Shown: piece after piece, positions 32,750-46,638 of the stretch
How positions within the stretch are numbered: position 1 is the first letter of the stretch
How the letters are laid out: every line of letters starts with the position of its first letter
Notes under the pieces: model-generated
What the model was told of the DNA's origin: nothing
Database searches by the model: none
Seen by the model: only the letters and a program-made list of their open reading frames with translations
Made by a program: the position numbers and the translations under genes
NCBI GenBank assembly: GCA_958299035.1
Contig: CATQJL010000326.1
Coordinates: 5,222,232-5,286,231 of the forward strand
Direction: 5' to 3'
Source of the DNA: Cylicocyclus nassatus
Lineage: Eukaryota > Nematoda > Chromadorea > Rhabditida > Strongylidae
Length of the DNA: 64,000 nt

Positions 32750-35460
32750 TTTCAGCAGAATTCCGAAAAAGAATATTGTAGTAGAAGCTAGCACATCAAT
32801 AAATCAATATCCAAGAAATTGTTTAAGGAAGTAATAATCGTTTGGAAAATCATTGGCCAAAAGACCGATGAGCACATCCAAAACAAACAAAAATGTTTGG
32901 TGATTGGTAGGCGAGAAATCAAGCGAGAGAAGACTTGATATCCTGAGAGAAGACAAAAACACGGATAATGAACAGCACGAAGAATTTACAGATGAAGAAA
33001 TGAAAGACTAAGCAAAAGATTTTGTTGTTGAAATGAAGCATTCGCAAAGACAATGAAGAACTCTCACAACGATGTCTTATCACCGTTATCTTGTAAGCGA
33101 AAATCGCAACGCACTCGCTCTCGTGTGCTTGGCTGACAGTTGGCAAAAATTACATCCTTGATTAGAAAAAAATGAATGAACTGCTTGGAATCCATCAATT
33201 CGTCACTGATTTACTGTAGTCAAGACAGGGAGTGCATTATGGAAAAAACTGGTCGTCATAAAAAAATGCTAGCGAGCCAGATTCCTTCGTGCCTGCCCAT
33301 TTCAGAATAAAGTTATAAGCTATGCTATTAGAGTGCGATGTCAGATAATTTGGTTTTCTTTTGTTTTCAGAAATCATAAGTAAGCGTGGGAGTCTGTCTA
33401 TGAAAGCACTATTCGAAAATAACATTCTATGTCATCAGAAAAAGTTCAGGTTGTTAGTACTAAGTATGACTTCAATTCGGTTCCAAATGATCATCCTTTT
33501 CACTAGTACAATGCTTCAAACTGTAGCAAATCAGTATAGTAGCATTGTTTGCGAATTTAGTCATCAGGCACGACTACTTCCAGCAAAAAAAGTTCAAATT
33601 GAAAGTTCAAATGTTATTGATGGGGTGAAGAACTAAACAATTCATTCTGCAGCAAAACAGATGATATGGAAGTCGAAAGAAATCTTGCGATGGCGCATCA
33701 GAGACTGTTGATCAGTACAAAGTTGTCTAGATTCTATATTCTAATCATCTTATTTCTCTAAGAATATCGGTAGTTCTTTATGATTAAGCTCATTACGTTC
33801 AAGTAGCATGACTCAAGTGTAGATAAAGAGAGCTTGTATGGAATCGCCTTTTTGATTCGTGGTCTCTTCCCTATACGGCTTCTCTTTCCTGAATAGCATA
33901 AATGACGTTGAAGGGTATTGCACTGTTAAAATCCCAATAAAAACGCCTTAGATGATAAACAGCAAATCACACAGTTTTACAACAAATCAACCTGCAAATT
34001 TGATATTTCACCTGAAATTCAAGGTTTGAAGTTTCTTGTAAGTGGCCATCAAACCTCCAATCAATTAGATCCTCGAAAAAGCTAAACTCTGATACTGTTT
34101 GTATAGAACCTTACATTGAAGGGCTCCATCTTCCTTTTTTATCAAGCATATTTCTTTACAAAAATGTTACTTCTTCAACCCCAAAACCTATAGTATTTAG
34201 TGTATCCTCATCAAATATTTGAAATCGGCACTTTTTCAGTATTGACTGATCTTGACCTACACCTACAAGTAATGTAAGAAGGTCTTACTGTAAGTTGACC
34301 CGTTTAGCTAATCGTGATTGGTCCATTGCTTCAACCTCTCCGCCCTCTATTATGCATTTGGCAGACTGCTCTAAAGACTAAAAACAACCAGAATATTAAG
34401 AGTTTCTCGCAATTTGAAATACATAATTTTACACAGTCCATTTTTTTTGTGAAACTTTGGTGTTTAAGGCCAATACAATGCCTTGGATCAATCTAGGATG
34501 ATTTTGTCGTCCAATTTAAAGCTTGGTTTTGTTTCCAGGTTTGAGCTCGTTTTCTATAATTGTATCATTTATTTGTATGTGCACTATCACTGAACATATT
34601 TCGACATAATACAAGAGACAATATAATCCGTCAGTGACCGTGTCACTGATGAGCATGGGATTAGACCAGTTTGTAAACTGCTAGACGCAGAGATCTTCTA
34701 GACAAAAAAGAGTGATGACTAAACCATAAAGAATAAATCACAAAAGTACAATCACATCAAAAAGACTTTGTGAGATGTAGCGAATCACTTGAAGACGATA
34801 AAAAGAAATAACGGAGAGTAGTGCCACTACTGAGCTTTTTCCTGAATGGAATAAGAATGTAGATGGATCACATCGACACTTGAACCATATTTCGTGAAGT
34901 GGGCGAACTCTGTTCCGTACATTCTTCTTCGAGATCAGAGAGGACAGTGCTAGGCCTTGTTGATAGACTGCTTCTAAAACAGACTATCTTTTGAAAATTA
35001 GTCGCCTGTGCTTCACCTTTATTTTATAATAATCAATATCTTTTTCTCAAGATTATAAAGATGCTTTTGTTCGCTCTATCGTGAGCAGTGCAACAAAGCA
35101 AATCTTTCTTAAAACTGTGAATAAATCCTATTTCTGGTGATCATTGTCTTTGATGATTCACGTCAAAAGAACTTCTGCAGAAAGCATAAAGTGACTTTTA
35201 AAAACTCATTAAATTGAAGTTTTTCACCGAAATTTACATAATTCACAGTATACTCATAACATCGAGATGGTTTTGCACGATAACCACGTCGCGTGAAATA
35301 TGCGTCATAGTTCCATTTTTTGATCTTTGACAAAGTCAACTTCTTTGCAACTTCATCGTTTTAGAACTAGTTCTACCCATTGATATGATTTTGAGTAGAA
35401 TAAATCCTAATATTGGTTTTTGAACCTATTTGAACCTGTCCAAGTTCAACAAAAATAATC
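32750..35460. other. Between sgk copy B and the Kir gene, no gene
   Basis: AT-rich. A partial GTCGCGAC-family repeat (GGTTTTGCACGATAACCACG) sits at about 35268-35310. No exon recognised. Confidence 0.55.
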
Positions 35461-38400
35461 TTACCCAGATCGACAGCTATCTGACAAGGTAGAGATGAGA
35501 GGGCGAACATCAAACGATCGTTGAGTCGAATGATTCGGTGACGAACACGATGAAGGACATTGAACAACAATTGTTGGTGGAGACACCAACAGAGATTCCG
35601 ACTGAAACTGAGACTTTAATGTTGGAAATGCTCCAAGGATTATTTTATATACAACTCTATCAATAGCATCACACGTGTTTGCAAAATATGACTGCCGTGA
35701 GATATCCCTCTTTGTCGTGGCAAAGCTAGATTTACAGAACTAAAAAAGAACTTATTCACATATTTTCCCCCCTTTTTTTCCGCAATTTGAGCGAGCTTTA
35801 TTTTAAAGCAAAAGTCCGAAAAATTGTTTTCCAACCTAGTCTAAGCTTTCCTAAATCAAAAAATGAGAAAATTTTGATGATATATTCAAAATTATTTCTT
35901 CTATTTGACAAGGTCGCCAGAAAAGTACTTGCTTAGTATGTCTAGCCAGCTACATATTTTTTTATCCAACATTCTAACTCTGGAGATATTTTAATAATTT
36001 TTCGAATTTTGGCTGTAACTCACCTCGCTACTACTTTTATTATTATCACTATTATTGTTGCAAGTGTTAGGGTAAAGATGGTGGACAGAGTGATTGAACG
36101 GCGAAGGCGATGGAGCTGGGCTCGACTCCCAGGATCGCGTATCTTCCAGTTTATGCTCATTGCTATAGTGACAGAAGTAATCCTTTGGCTGAAATTAGCA
36201 CACTGATTAACGTTATAAAGATTATACTAAAGAAAATCACAGCATAATCTTGAGCGGTTCTTTATTTCTATGTTGTAAATCTAATAAATGTGCAAAGTAT
36301 GAACGCCTAAAAGTTTGTGTCACAGTAGTCGTCTACAATCAGACGCTGCAAAACGCTCACTAAGGATATTTTCTGAGTTTAGGGGTTACCAAATTTCTAG
36401 AAATATGCGTTAACGACGAGAAATTCCAGGATTTCAATGGCATGGAGGGGGGGGGGGGAGGGAATTACAGAATTTGGTCAAATAAAGGTATGAATGGCCC
36501 CAATCTACGCCCTTCAAAAATAGTTTTGATACGCCTATCAACTTTTAGGGACTCAGGCCTTCGGAAAAAAATTCTACAAGCTTAATGAATTGGAATGACT
36601 CCAAGTAAGATAGATACAGTAAATTTCCCATGCCTACATACGGGTCGTTATGATAAGACACTTTATTTTCTTGAAAAAATTTTAGAATTCAAATGGTTCG
36701 CAATCAAAAACAAGTTATTGCCGGAGTTTTATGACTCACAAGAAAGCGATAAGCTCACTGAAGATTTGAAAGTTTTTCCCATTCATATGTAAAATATTTC
36801 GCTTGCACATCTACATATATAAGTCATAAAATTCACTATAAAACTTTCCTAAAGAATATGTTTGATGACCAAGAGGTTTCTATACCATGAAAGTGACTTG
36901 TAACATTTTGTGAAATAGGTGGCAGGCAGACTCACTGGATAGATCTATGCAATTGGTAACGAAATTTCTATTTTGCAAATAAAACATGGTTTTGAAGCTA
37001 TTTAACCAAATTTGACTTACATTATAGTCTTGAGCATAATGTTCCATAGCGCTGCAGTGTGGTGTCTTCACTGCATAAGTGCTATTGAAAAGATTATAGT
37101 CAATTTGGTAGGAACCATTGCTCCTCTGATATGTTACCAACTTGCGAAAACTGGAACGACCTTACATCTCCGAAATTCTGGTCCCAAAACGAGAACCTGA
37201 AACTTACCGATGGCCCCACAAAATCTCACATGGTAAATAGCTCGTTTTCGCTTGTGCTGTCATGCCCGTCGATTCTACAATTCCCTCCAGGAGACAAATG
37301 ATCTCGAATTGTGCCGATAGCAAAGAATTGGCTGTGTACTCATAAAGAGGTGAATCCTTGTTGATTACGTGGCAAAGCGTTGTGGGCCAAACCTGCAAAG
37401 AATTGCAATTTTTTCTCGAATTCGCTAATTTTCTCAGTAATCGCAATTACTGAAGCTCAATTACTGAAGTTGGTAAATAATTTGTTCTACGTGGGTGGTC
37501 TTTCTAAAGTACGATCATAGGCGTGGGAGGAGCTCGCCCTCGAACTGTACTAATAACACTTGGCATGACTCTGGCGTGGTCGGCATAAATTCGTTCTTCG
37601 AAGAAAAAGTCAGGAGAAAATTTCATATGCACGTATTTACATGTACATCTACTACCCATGCATACATCTTTAATCATTTACTGCAACGAAGAAGTAACGA
37701 CATGAAAAGTTTCATATTCAGCGTGACTTACAGGCATGAAATTCAATAAGCAATTCAAGAAAAATTTTTGCCAAAGTAAGTAAGTCATATTTTTGCGAGC
37801 CACCATATGCATAGAGAGAAAACAGCAAAAACTTGAGTCAAATCCTCGAAACTTTCGAGCTGAAATAACTAAAGAAAAATTTGGCTACCCCCTATCGCTA
37901 AGATTCAACAAGTGCAAACAATTCGGTCCTTGTTGTTACTTTTCCAATAAGTTCTTTTTACTCTGACTGATATCTATCTACATATTTCCACCTGTTATTG
38001 ACGAAGCGGGATCAAAGACCTAGTCTTTTCCTTGTTAGACCACCGTATAGCTGTGCCATTAGAAGAAAAAACGCGCTCTAGTCAAACAGCAGTGCCGCCA
38101 ATTGTAACTCAAAACTTTTTAAGTTCCTGTTGTTGAAAGTCTAGCCTGACTAAGTCAATGAAAGCAACCATAACTTGAGGCATGGAATAAGCGCTGCTTA
38201 CTGAGTAAATTGCCGTTATTTATTATTCTCATAATTCTTTTTTCGAACTCTGGTCTTTGAAACATCCAATAAAATTTCGAATGCTGTTGAATGTTGAATA
38301 GAAAAGGCCATGGCAAAGGAAATTTGTCAAAAGCATGGTATACGCTCCACTCTTGCATTTTAAGAATAAGAAAATCATATGCGACTGTGGTGGCGACATA

Positions 38401-41400
38401 AAGTAAATTCTAATATTTTTTTGGGATTGACTAAATATCGAGAAAAAATCAAGCCTCGATTGAGCAGTTTGTTCACAGAAATTTAAGAATTAAGACATTT
38501 TGTCTTTTCCCCCCTTTATTTTTTAGCTTGTGGATTTCTAATGGAGCAGAATGGAAGGATCTCTCAAAGCTAACCAAAAAAAGTCGATCGTCGTCCGCAA
38601 TTGTGGGGCCCACTTTCATTTCAAATTGATGGAGAGGCTCAATCTGAAAACGACGTTGTAAAAAAAGCTGTAGAAACACATCAATTCAAAGGAAGAGAAA
38701 GAGAGATTGATAAGCACGAAGAGTTGTTTGACTCCTTTCACTCACCTCTCCCTCAGCAGTTTCTCGGTCAGAAATGAATTGTAACCTGACATGAGCTTCG
38801 ACTAGATGTGTATTCCTCATATCACCTACTCGACACAGGAAACACAGTTGGCCATCTCGGAGGCAGATGACGGCTTTCTCACTAAAAAATAAAATCACAG
38901 GTTGGTCAAAATAAGAGCAAATAGGAAGGCAAGGTGCATTTTTGTATCACCACATTCGTGCATATTAAAGTTTCAATTCAAAATATAGTAGAAGTACTCT
39001 AGATTCTGGGTAAATATTAGATGATAATTTCTATCAGATTTTTCTATCGATTTGCAAATTTTCAAAATTTCCGAAGATGTTCAATTTGCTCCATACTTAG
39101 TGTATGATAGGCTAACTATCAGCATGATCACTGCCGCAAATGCGCACATAACCTACAAATTTACGACATTCAGAAAATTCCAGAACTTATTTGAAAATCT
39201 CAAACTGACTTTATACTTAACTGACAAGAAGGTAATACTTGGTGATAGATGCCGTAAACGCACACACAACCAACAAGTTTACGACAATTCAGTCACAGTC
39301 AGTCTCGCCTTCTTTGTTCTTTTCTCATTCTTTCCCTAAGCTTTTTCTTTCTCGTAATTTTTTCAGAAATATATTTTGCCACTGTATGTCTCATGGTGGC
39401 AGTCTGCTACCTCCAGTTTCTAAAAAACTAGAGGTGAAAGAAAGTTAGAGATCACAAACTTCCAAGAATTCTTCATTTTAGGTGCATCATTGTAAATTCA
39501 TACGTAAACTTAGGATACTTGTGAAAAGAAGCCTTTGTGGTTGAAATGTCAGTGAAATGTGGAGGCTAACGTAACTGCAAGCCACTGTTTAGAAGTACAA
39601 TATCAACTCTACACCCCCCCCCCTCCTCCTTCACTGGTCGAGATACAACCTTCTGCAACATTAACTTAGATAGATAAAATAAGCCTAAGGCTTCTCTAGT
39701 AAAAGGAAGTGCAAATCCGACTGCTATTATTGGTTAGCCACAAGCTTATTTTATCTATCGTTATTTGCACGGAAATCCGCGAAACTCAAGAAGCCTGTTA
39801 TGCTCATATTTCACGTAACAATGTTAATAGTGGGTACTAGCAGAAGCCGTACAAACTCATTATAAAGTATTCTAATCCTTTAGCAAGCACAAACTACAAC
39901 TTATCTCTGACGCACTTTCACAGCCCACCTAATTATACAAGTTATTACTGCTGTTATATTATTCAACGAAGGACTACGAGGCTTATATATCAAAACATAA
40001 ACATCACTTAGATAAAACATTCACTTTTGCACTTGGGACTTCCTAATATTCCTTTTATGGCACAAATTTGATTTTGGGCAAATTATAGGGGATGTGGATA
40101 GAAGACCAATTAAGGAAAGAATAAAGGTGAATCGTAACACATATTTACCTAAAAATTATTGTTTCGGCTCTCTTCTTTGGTCTTGCCATTTTTGCAAAAA
40201 CTAATCCAACCATGAAACTTTGTATTAATAGGCCACAGACGGCCTGTAGACATACAGTGAAACCAGCAAGAGGACATTCTGTTGTAATGTACCTAAAATT
40301 CACAATTAGAGATTGCTGAACATCTACAAAATCTTCATAGTTTGTTTGATTTTTTTTCGAAATTTATCCTCCTTTTTTGATGAAAAAATGACATAATTAC
40401 TGCTACACATCATATCTTGCGAATGCGGAAGTCTCATTTGTGCAAATTTGTTGAAACTTTGTGACGACCTTTTCAAAATTAAATTCGTAGAAATGTGGGC
40501 TGAATATTAATTAGTAGCACATTACTCCTTTTCTAGATGCACAAACTTTTCAAAATATTCACAGCAATTAATGAAGACTTAAAAATGCTTTCGTCAATTC
40601 ACAAGAAAAACTTAGATTGCATTCGTCAATTTACGAAAAAACGCTGCAAAATGCTGAGAGTACACTTTTTTCACAAAATGTAATACTAGACAACGAAATC
40701 AGACAAATTGCCCACAAAAAAGTTGATAAATTATTCAGGAAGCAGATTTTCTGAGTGCAATACCGTAAACTCACTGCAGATATCTAGCAATTGAGGAAAT
40801 TCTCTCAAATGATCATGTTAAATTTACCTGTGTCCATAACCTATGGTATGGTGAGTTTCAACAGCGAATAGGAATGATGAATAAATAGAATCGAGGTTCA
40901 CGACACACTGAGTTCGATTGAGGTACCGAAATTCTGGAGATAAATCGCCATGGAAGAATGCGATTGTGTAGTAAATGCTAGCAAATGTCGTCCAACTGAA
41001 ATGAAGAAGCATAAGTTTAGAATTTCGCCTTTGAAATGGAATTAGGGATAATGTTCCAGTCATAATTTTATTCAACAACACTCGTCTGCTTTCATCGTTG
41101 TTTAATTTTCCAATTTTTTGAAATTATCTAACTCAAAAATTATATATTTTATGGAAATTGAGTGTTTGAAATTTAAATTGAATGTTAAATTGCGAGACTT
41201 GAGTTTTGAATTTCTAGACTTTCATCATTTTAGTGGTGCTTGTTATTTTCCAGAAATTACTCTAATATTAAAAACAATTGAATAAATTTCTAACTTCCGT
41301 TTTCCCACCACTAGACGGAATGACAAAGAATACGACCTTCTTCGGTTTAGTGATGTACTTCTTATTTACCAGAATTTACTCCAAGAAAAGTTATGACATT

Positions 41401-42825
41401 TCGACGATTTGCCACGATAAATACGTCGCGGCGCAAAAATCTATAGCTGTTCGTTTTTCCCAAAACTTGATGGCTCAACTGTGGAAACAAATATTTAGTT
41501 CAACTCAGACGATTCTTTTTCACCCCCTCTGCTGGTGAAGCCTTGTCTAGCCATATGCAAGAAACTCACAGAATAAAAAAGAGCCCGAGAGATCCTAGTT
41601 GTAATTGATTTAACGATGCATAATCCTGTCACATAGTGCTTCTGCTATTAGCCAAGCAAATTTGTGATGAGAAAAAAAATACAGCATCTGCTTGCAAAGT
41701 ATGTCTCGTTCTACCTATTCGCATTGGAATTCCATTCATCTTCTGTCACATCACTTAGAATTCCAATCTGATACCGGCATAACAAGAAAAAAAACTTCGA
41801 TATTGGAAAGCGCATAGATCAAAGCTCAATTTCTAGCTAAAATAGCAAGCATTTATCACCTTAAAGAGTGAGAAGAGGCAAAAGATAAGAAGGAGTGAGT
41901 CTGGAATTGTTAGGCTGGCCAAAAAAATAATTTGTTCTATCGTTAGAAGAAGAATGCTTATAGCACAGAAAGTTGTTATTTAGACACATATGAATCATCA
42001 ATACCTGTCAAAAATATTTCTGCGTTCCATCCATATATCTTATATCCAATTCATTTGGTTTTTAACACAATCAAAAAATATTATTTTGCATTCAAAGTTC
42101 ACGTTTTTTAGGCGACAACTAGCAAAAATAAATTGTTTCAACTTCTATTCGTTTCTTGGCATAATTTCGCAAAAAAAGTGATAAGAAATATGGGTATTCC
42201 AGCTTCCTGCACCATTTTTTGAACAAAAAATTTTCTATCCAAGCATATTGACCCACTGATCCTCATTGTTACCCATTTCACTGATCTCTTTATACTGTCT
42301 AAGATATTGGCTGACATTTTCCAAAAAAATGACCGAAATCGTTTTTCAACCAATGACTGATATTGCGCAATAAAGGTCAAGCACTTTCTTGCTAATTGTT
42401 CAATAATTTGGCAAATTAGCTTTTTCGATTTGTGTCGAAGCCTACCTCAGCACGAAGACAAGAGCGAATATAAACAACATGTATCTCCATTTCACATCAA
42501 TCATAGTCGTAAAAATATCCCTAAAATACAGTAACATAAATTTTTACGAATAATAAAGATTCAAAGCAATATACCTGAGGTATTGCCTATCCTTTTTGGG
42601 CACATTCGTATTAAATACATTGCATAAGCCATTTTTCGCGACTAGCCGACTTTTCTTCATCTTTTTGGTAGATTTTCGCGATAGGGGGCTCGAATTTCGT
42701 CTTGCTGTGATGGCCAGGGTTCGAATGCTATCCGAAAAAGCATCTGAAACCCGTAGATTTCGTCCGCTATAGGTGGACGAAGGAATTCGAGCCGAATTTG
42801 CTCGGCGTACTTTAGTGCTTGACAT
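35461..42825 (-). CDS. Inward-rectifier potassium channel (Kir/IRK family), 10 exons, about 487 aa
   Basis: Minus-strand exons in coding order: 42825-42575, 42520-42446, 40995-40828, 40292-40149, 38881-38746, 38643-38575, 37392-37208, 37150-37021, 36188-36024, about 35601-35461. The product has a basic Ser/Arg-rich N-terminus, slide helix and M1 (about 88-120), an extracellular loop with C139 and C171 (the conserved Kir disulfide pair), selectivity filter TIGYG at 159-163, M2 (about 173-198), the PIP2-contact stretch KMARPKKR, and a cytoplasmic domain with IEPLHQFEMKVGP, the G-loop region GMTAQAKTSYLPCEILWGHRF and VKTPHCSAMEHYAQDYN. The last two exons code a Ser/Pro-rich tail and are less certain; exon 10 has three in-frame acceptors (35601, 35607, 35613) and ends in TAA at 35461. 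Kir channels are plasma-membrane tetramers that set resting potential. It is an irk-type gene; which of irk-1, -2 or -3 was not settled. Residues 158 and 189 are unusual (see findings). Confidence 0.9.
41400..41490. repeat. GTCGCGAC-family repeat in a Kir intron
   Basis: CGACGATTTGCCACGATAAA, then TACGTCGCGGCGCAAAAA and CGTTTTTCCC, in the same order as the copy in intron 1 of the filament gene. Confidence 0.65.
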
Positions 42826-42832
42826 TGTCAGG

Positions 42833-42854
42833 ATTTCGAGATTAATCTCGAAAT
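42833..42854. repeat. 22-bp perfect palindrome just upstream of the Kir start codon
   Basis: The two 11-bp halves (left ATTTCGAGATT) are exact complements with no spacer. On the coding strand it ends 7 bases before the ATG, in the presumed 5' UTR. Confidence 0.8.
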
Positions 42855-44532
42855 TCTGGATTTTGCTCTCAGGAAGGGCAGAATATGTAGAATAGCGAGA
42901 TTATTAAAGCAGAATGACAGACGAAGGGGAAGGGTCTAAAATGGAGAGCGCTCAGTTTTCTGAATCGCAGATACTCTTCGTTAAGCGTTAATGCCTGCGG
43001 CTGAGGGAGAGAGATCCCGGCCCCGCCCTCTCCCCCCAAAAATAATGATCGGCTCCAAGGTCTTCGCGCCACGATTTTACGTAATGATGGTAATGGCCAT
43101 TCGAGCTATAATTCGATCATACCCCATGCCCAGAGTAAATTTCTGTCAAATTTCCTTGATTAGCTGTAGGACTAAAACGCTTGACTAAATAAGCTCAGGA
43201 GACGGTGAAAATAACACCAAATCTTTCAAGTTTCTACCATAACAAATACTAATAGGTTTGATACATAAGAATTGCACAACCTTTTCGAAATTTGCTGATT
43301 TTTCGAATATTGAAAGAAAAGGGCTGCTCGCTCCAAAGTTTAGGCAAACAGCAACGATATAACTGATTACTGGATACATTTGATATAGAACCTCTACTGT
43401 AATTTGATTATTTTTTTGTCTCTGAAAACCTGCTCTTTCCATCTAGAAAAGTTTATACAGATTGAATGTCTTTCTTTCTAGAATTATTTTATTCAGCTTT
43501 TTGTTTTTGATTAGAATTTCTCTGATTTACTATGAATAGTATGTTCTAAATCGCCTTCTCAGCAGTTGGTGTTTTCAGTTCCTTTTATAAGCTACTCCGA
43601 AACTCACATTCTGGCGTTTTTTTAAGGATAAAAGCGCAAATGAAAGAATTTATCGCAATCCTTTTCTTCCTAGAGTTGGGACAGGAGCAGCTGTATTGAA
43701 TATAGTGTATAAAACAATCTCGAAAGCTCCGAATAGAAAGCTTTTTTTCAAAATGCTTTGGTGCAAGACTTCTGTATCAACTAGATGACTATATGACTCA
43801 TTTCATTATAGATAGCTGAAAGATGAGTTTCATGCTTGCAAATGATAGGCTTGATGCAAATTTATGCTAGCTTTAGTCATTGACGAACAAGATCTGCAGA
43901 GTTAGAGGAAATTAGTCTGACTGTGGATGGTTAGGCACAGAAAGGCGAAATAAAGTGTTTGGATCTAATTTGAAATTTAGTATCTTGAATATGACCCGAT
44001 ACTGTGTCAAGAAGATAGGATAGCCTTAGATTACGAAATCGGCGATCATTTCAAGTTCAAATGAAAAGAGATTTCTGGATTCCCAGAGCCTGCTACAGTC
44101 TATGTCGACTTTATAAAAGGTAAAGTGTAAAAGTGACTCGTCATTAAATTATTGTAAGTTGTAATATTCTTCACTTCCAATTTGTTCATCAATTTGATGT
44201 GCTTTAGAAAGAGGAAGTCTTGTATTTTCTGAATATTATATTATTGATGTTGAATTATTGTTGGCATAGCAGAGCGACATGACCTGACAAAAAATGCGCA
44301 TTTCAAATGTTATTTTGCAGTCGCTACGTATGCCAGAAAGTCTAATAATACTAATTTTCATCGTTTTCGTGATCTGGTCCGGAGAGATGAACAGAGAGAG
44401 CAAGTAAATACTTTCGACTTGTTCAAAAAGGTCTGTTCAAGGCTAGAAACCTTCTTATGAAAGGTCATCAATGACAAGGTTTCTTCGAGCAAAGTCTGAC
44501 GTCACAGTCAAGCCACGAATGACACCTTATAT

Positions 44533-45058
44533 AGGGTGTCCCAAAAGTAAGTACACAATTCTCAATCGTTAGTGACTCTCTTTTAACGAAGTCTTTATGC
44601 TTAGCTTTGAGTACCAATGAGTAGAGCAGGCTTCAGCTTGGATTTTCTGTATAGAGCGAATCACGCGCCTTTTTGCATTACTGTATTATTACGGTAGGAA
44701 CTTTAAAAAGGGTTTTGAGCCATCAGTGGCCATTTCCCTAGAATAATATTTAACAAGCTAAAATCTTTATCATTAAGCTAGAATGAGTCGCGCCATGAGG
44801 TTCGCATTTCACGTGAGACTTTTTTCATAAGATATGCCAGATAAACAGCAACAACGTTTGTTATTTACAAAAATGTGATTAAAATATTTAATCGCTGCTA
44901 AAGTAGCGAAGAGCGATGGATAGCTTGCTCCAATATAACATACAATAAATCTAAGCTGAAACCTGCTCTACTAAATGGTACTCGAAACTAAGCAAAAGGC
45001 TTTTTGGCAAAAGAGTTGTTAAAGATTAAAAAGTGTGTACTTACTTTTGGGGCACCCT
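44533..45058. mobile_element. 526-bp MITE inside the long Kir intron
   Basis: TIRs AGGGTG(T/C)CCCAAAAGTAAG differ at one of 25 bases. Subterminal inverted blocks such as GAGTAGAGCAGG and CCTGCTCTACT continue inward. The family resembles the element at 50.39-51.30 kb. Confidence 0.85.
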
Positions 45059-46638
45059 GTATATAATAGCCAATTTGATCCATTTCTTGTGTCACGTTCA
45101 CCTGCCACCTGTCCAGCTTCTCCCATTTACCTCTATTCTTCCACATTTCTTTTCGTAAACGATACTTTATGCGTTCTTCAACACTTTTTGTTGTGTCGCT
45201 GCAGCATCATAGTTGGCCCAATAAGGCGATATAAAAGAAAAAACATGCCCTTATTTCGTTTCGAGCAAAAGCTACGATGACTTCAAGCTTTTACAATGCT
45301 GTGTCTTCGAACAGCACAGATTCAGAAAAAGAAATTGGTTTTTGGTCATGATTTTTAACGAGTCAACCAGGGAATAGAATGCGCACAGACTAATAAAATG
45401 AAATGTTGTGAATCACTGAGTTTTAACAAGTGATGATTCTCAAGAGTGATATTTTTTACTATGAATAAGCTATTCTTTTCTTATTGTCATAATTTTTGAT
45501 GGATGAGTTTGGTTTTCCTCTGGCAAGATTATAAAAAAGTTTGATTACCCGTGGTGAGTGATTACGTCAGAGTGTTGGTTAAGCCGAAAAGGCGTATGAC
45601 ACGGAAGCTCCGATATAAGATGAAGATTAAATAAATGCAGTATATCATGTTTCGTAATGGTCATGAAGATTAAATAAAAGCTAAAGAAAGAAAATACCGA
45701 CAAGCACCCAAATTTGCTAGTCCCAAAATGTTGATTTTTTTGAGCCATCGCTCAATTTTGAGTTATGTGCTACAAGTATTCTCAGGCATTCTTCAGAGAT
45801 ATTTCACTATTTCTTGTACTGGTCACAGTATATAGCTATGATAATAGCATAACTAAGAACTGTTTGAAGTCTAATTTCTCATATTAACATTAAATTTGAA
45901 CCAAAAATGCTCAAATCTTTGAGGAATACGGTTCTCTTCAACTTTATAGCTGCATAGTCGAGGAAGCAAAGAAATCTATTTCCAACAGGAAATTGCGCTT
46001 TTTCAGATAGCAGTTATCAAGTTTCACATACGTATTCCTCAAGATCTCAAAAACCCTTACATTTTACTATTCTCAACGATTTCAGTCGATGTGCTTTTAA
46101 GAGGAGAAAAATTATCCGTTTTTTGGTGGTTAGAAGCTTAGACCTTTGTTGGCATATTGCGGCAATACTAGCTAGTAAAAGAAAACATGCAGAATGGTGA
46201 AATTTCAAATTGTGTTGCATAAAATGTCCAATTAATGTAAATATAGTTCTTGTCAAGTTCTTATGGCCTACTCTTTCTAAACAAGCCTAATGCTATCTGG
46301 TCAAGTTCCTCCAAAATTAGTTTAAAATTTTTTTTACTCACTGCTTTCAATCTAAAAAGCCGTAATATAGATAACAAAACACGTCCTTCCTTAGGCAGAA
46401 CAAGGAATTTATGCTATCCTAGAGAAAAAATCCTTTTTCAAAAGGGTTTGGTGAAGATTTATGGTCTAGTGCATCCTATTATCTTAAAGTCAATGCGAAC
46501 CTCGATTTAGATTATTAAAAACAGAATTCTAAAAAATTTGTGAGCAGTTGCAAGTTCACAGAATAAGCGTAAAATTGCAAGCAATTGAGATCCAATACAA
46601 ACAATTGAGTTATTATTGATATAGTTATTTAAACCTAC

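Noticed and set aside
36009..36206. 65-codon plus-strand ORF with a hydrophobic end
   Set aside because: Antisense to Kir exon 9, which has matching phases and clean splice sites.
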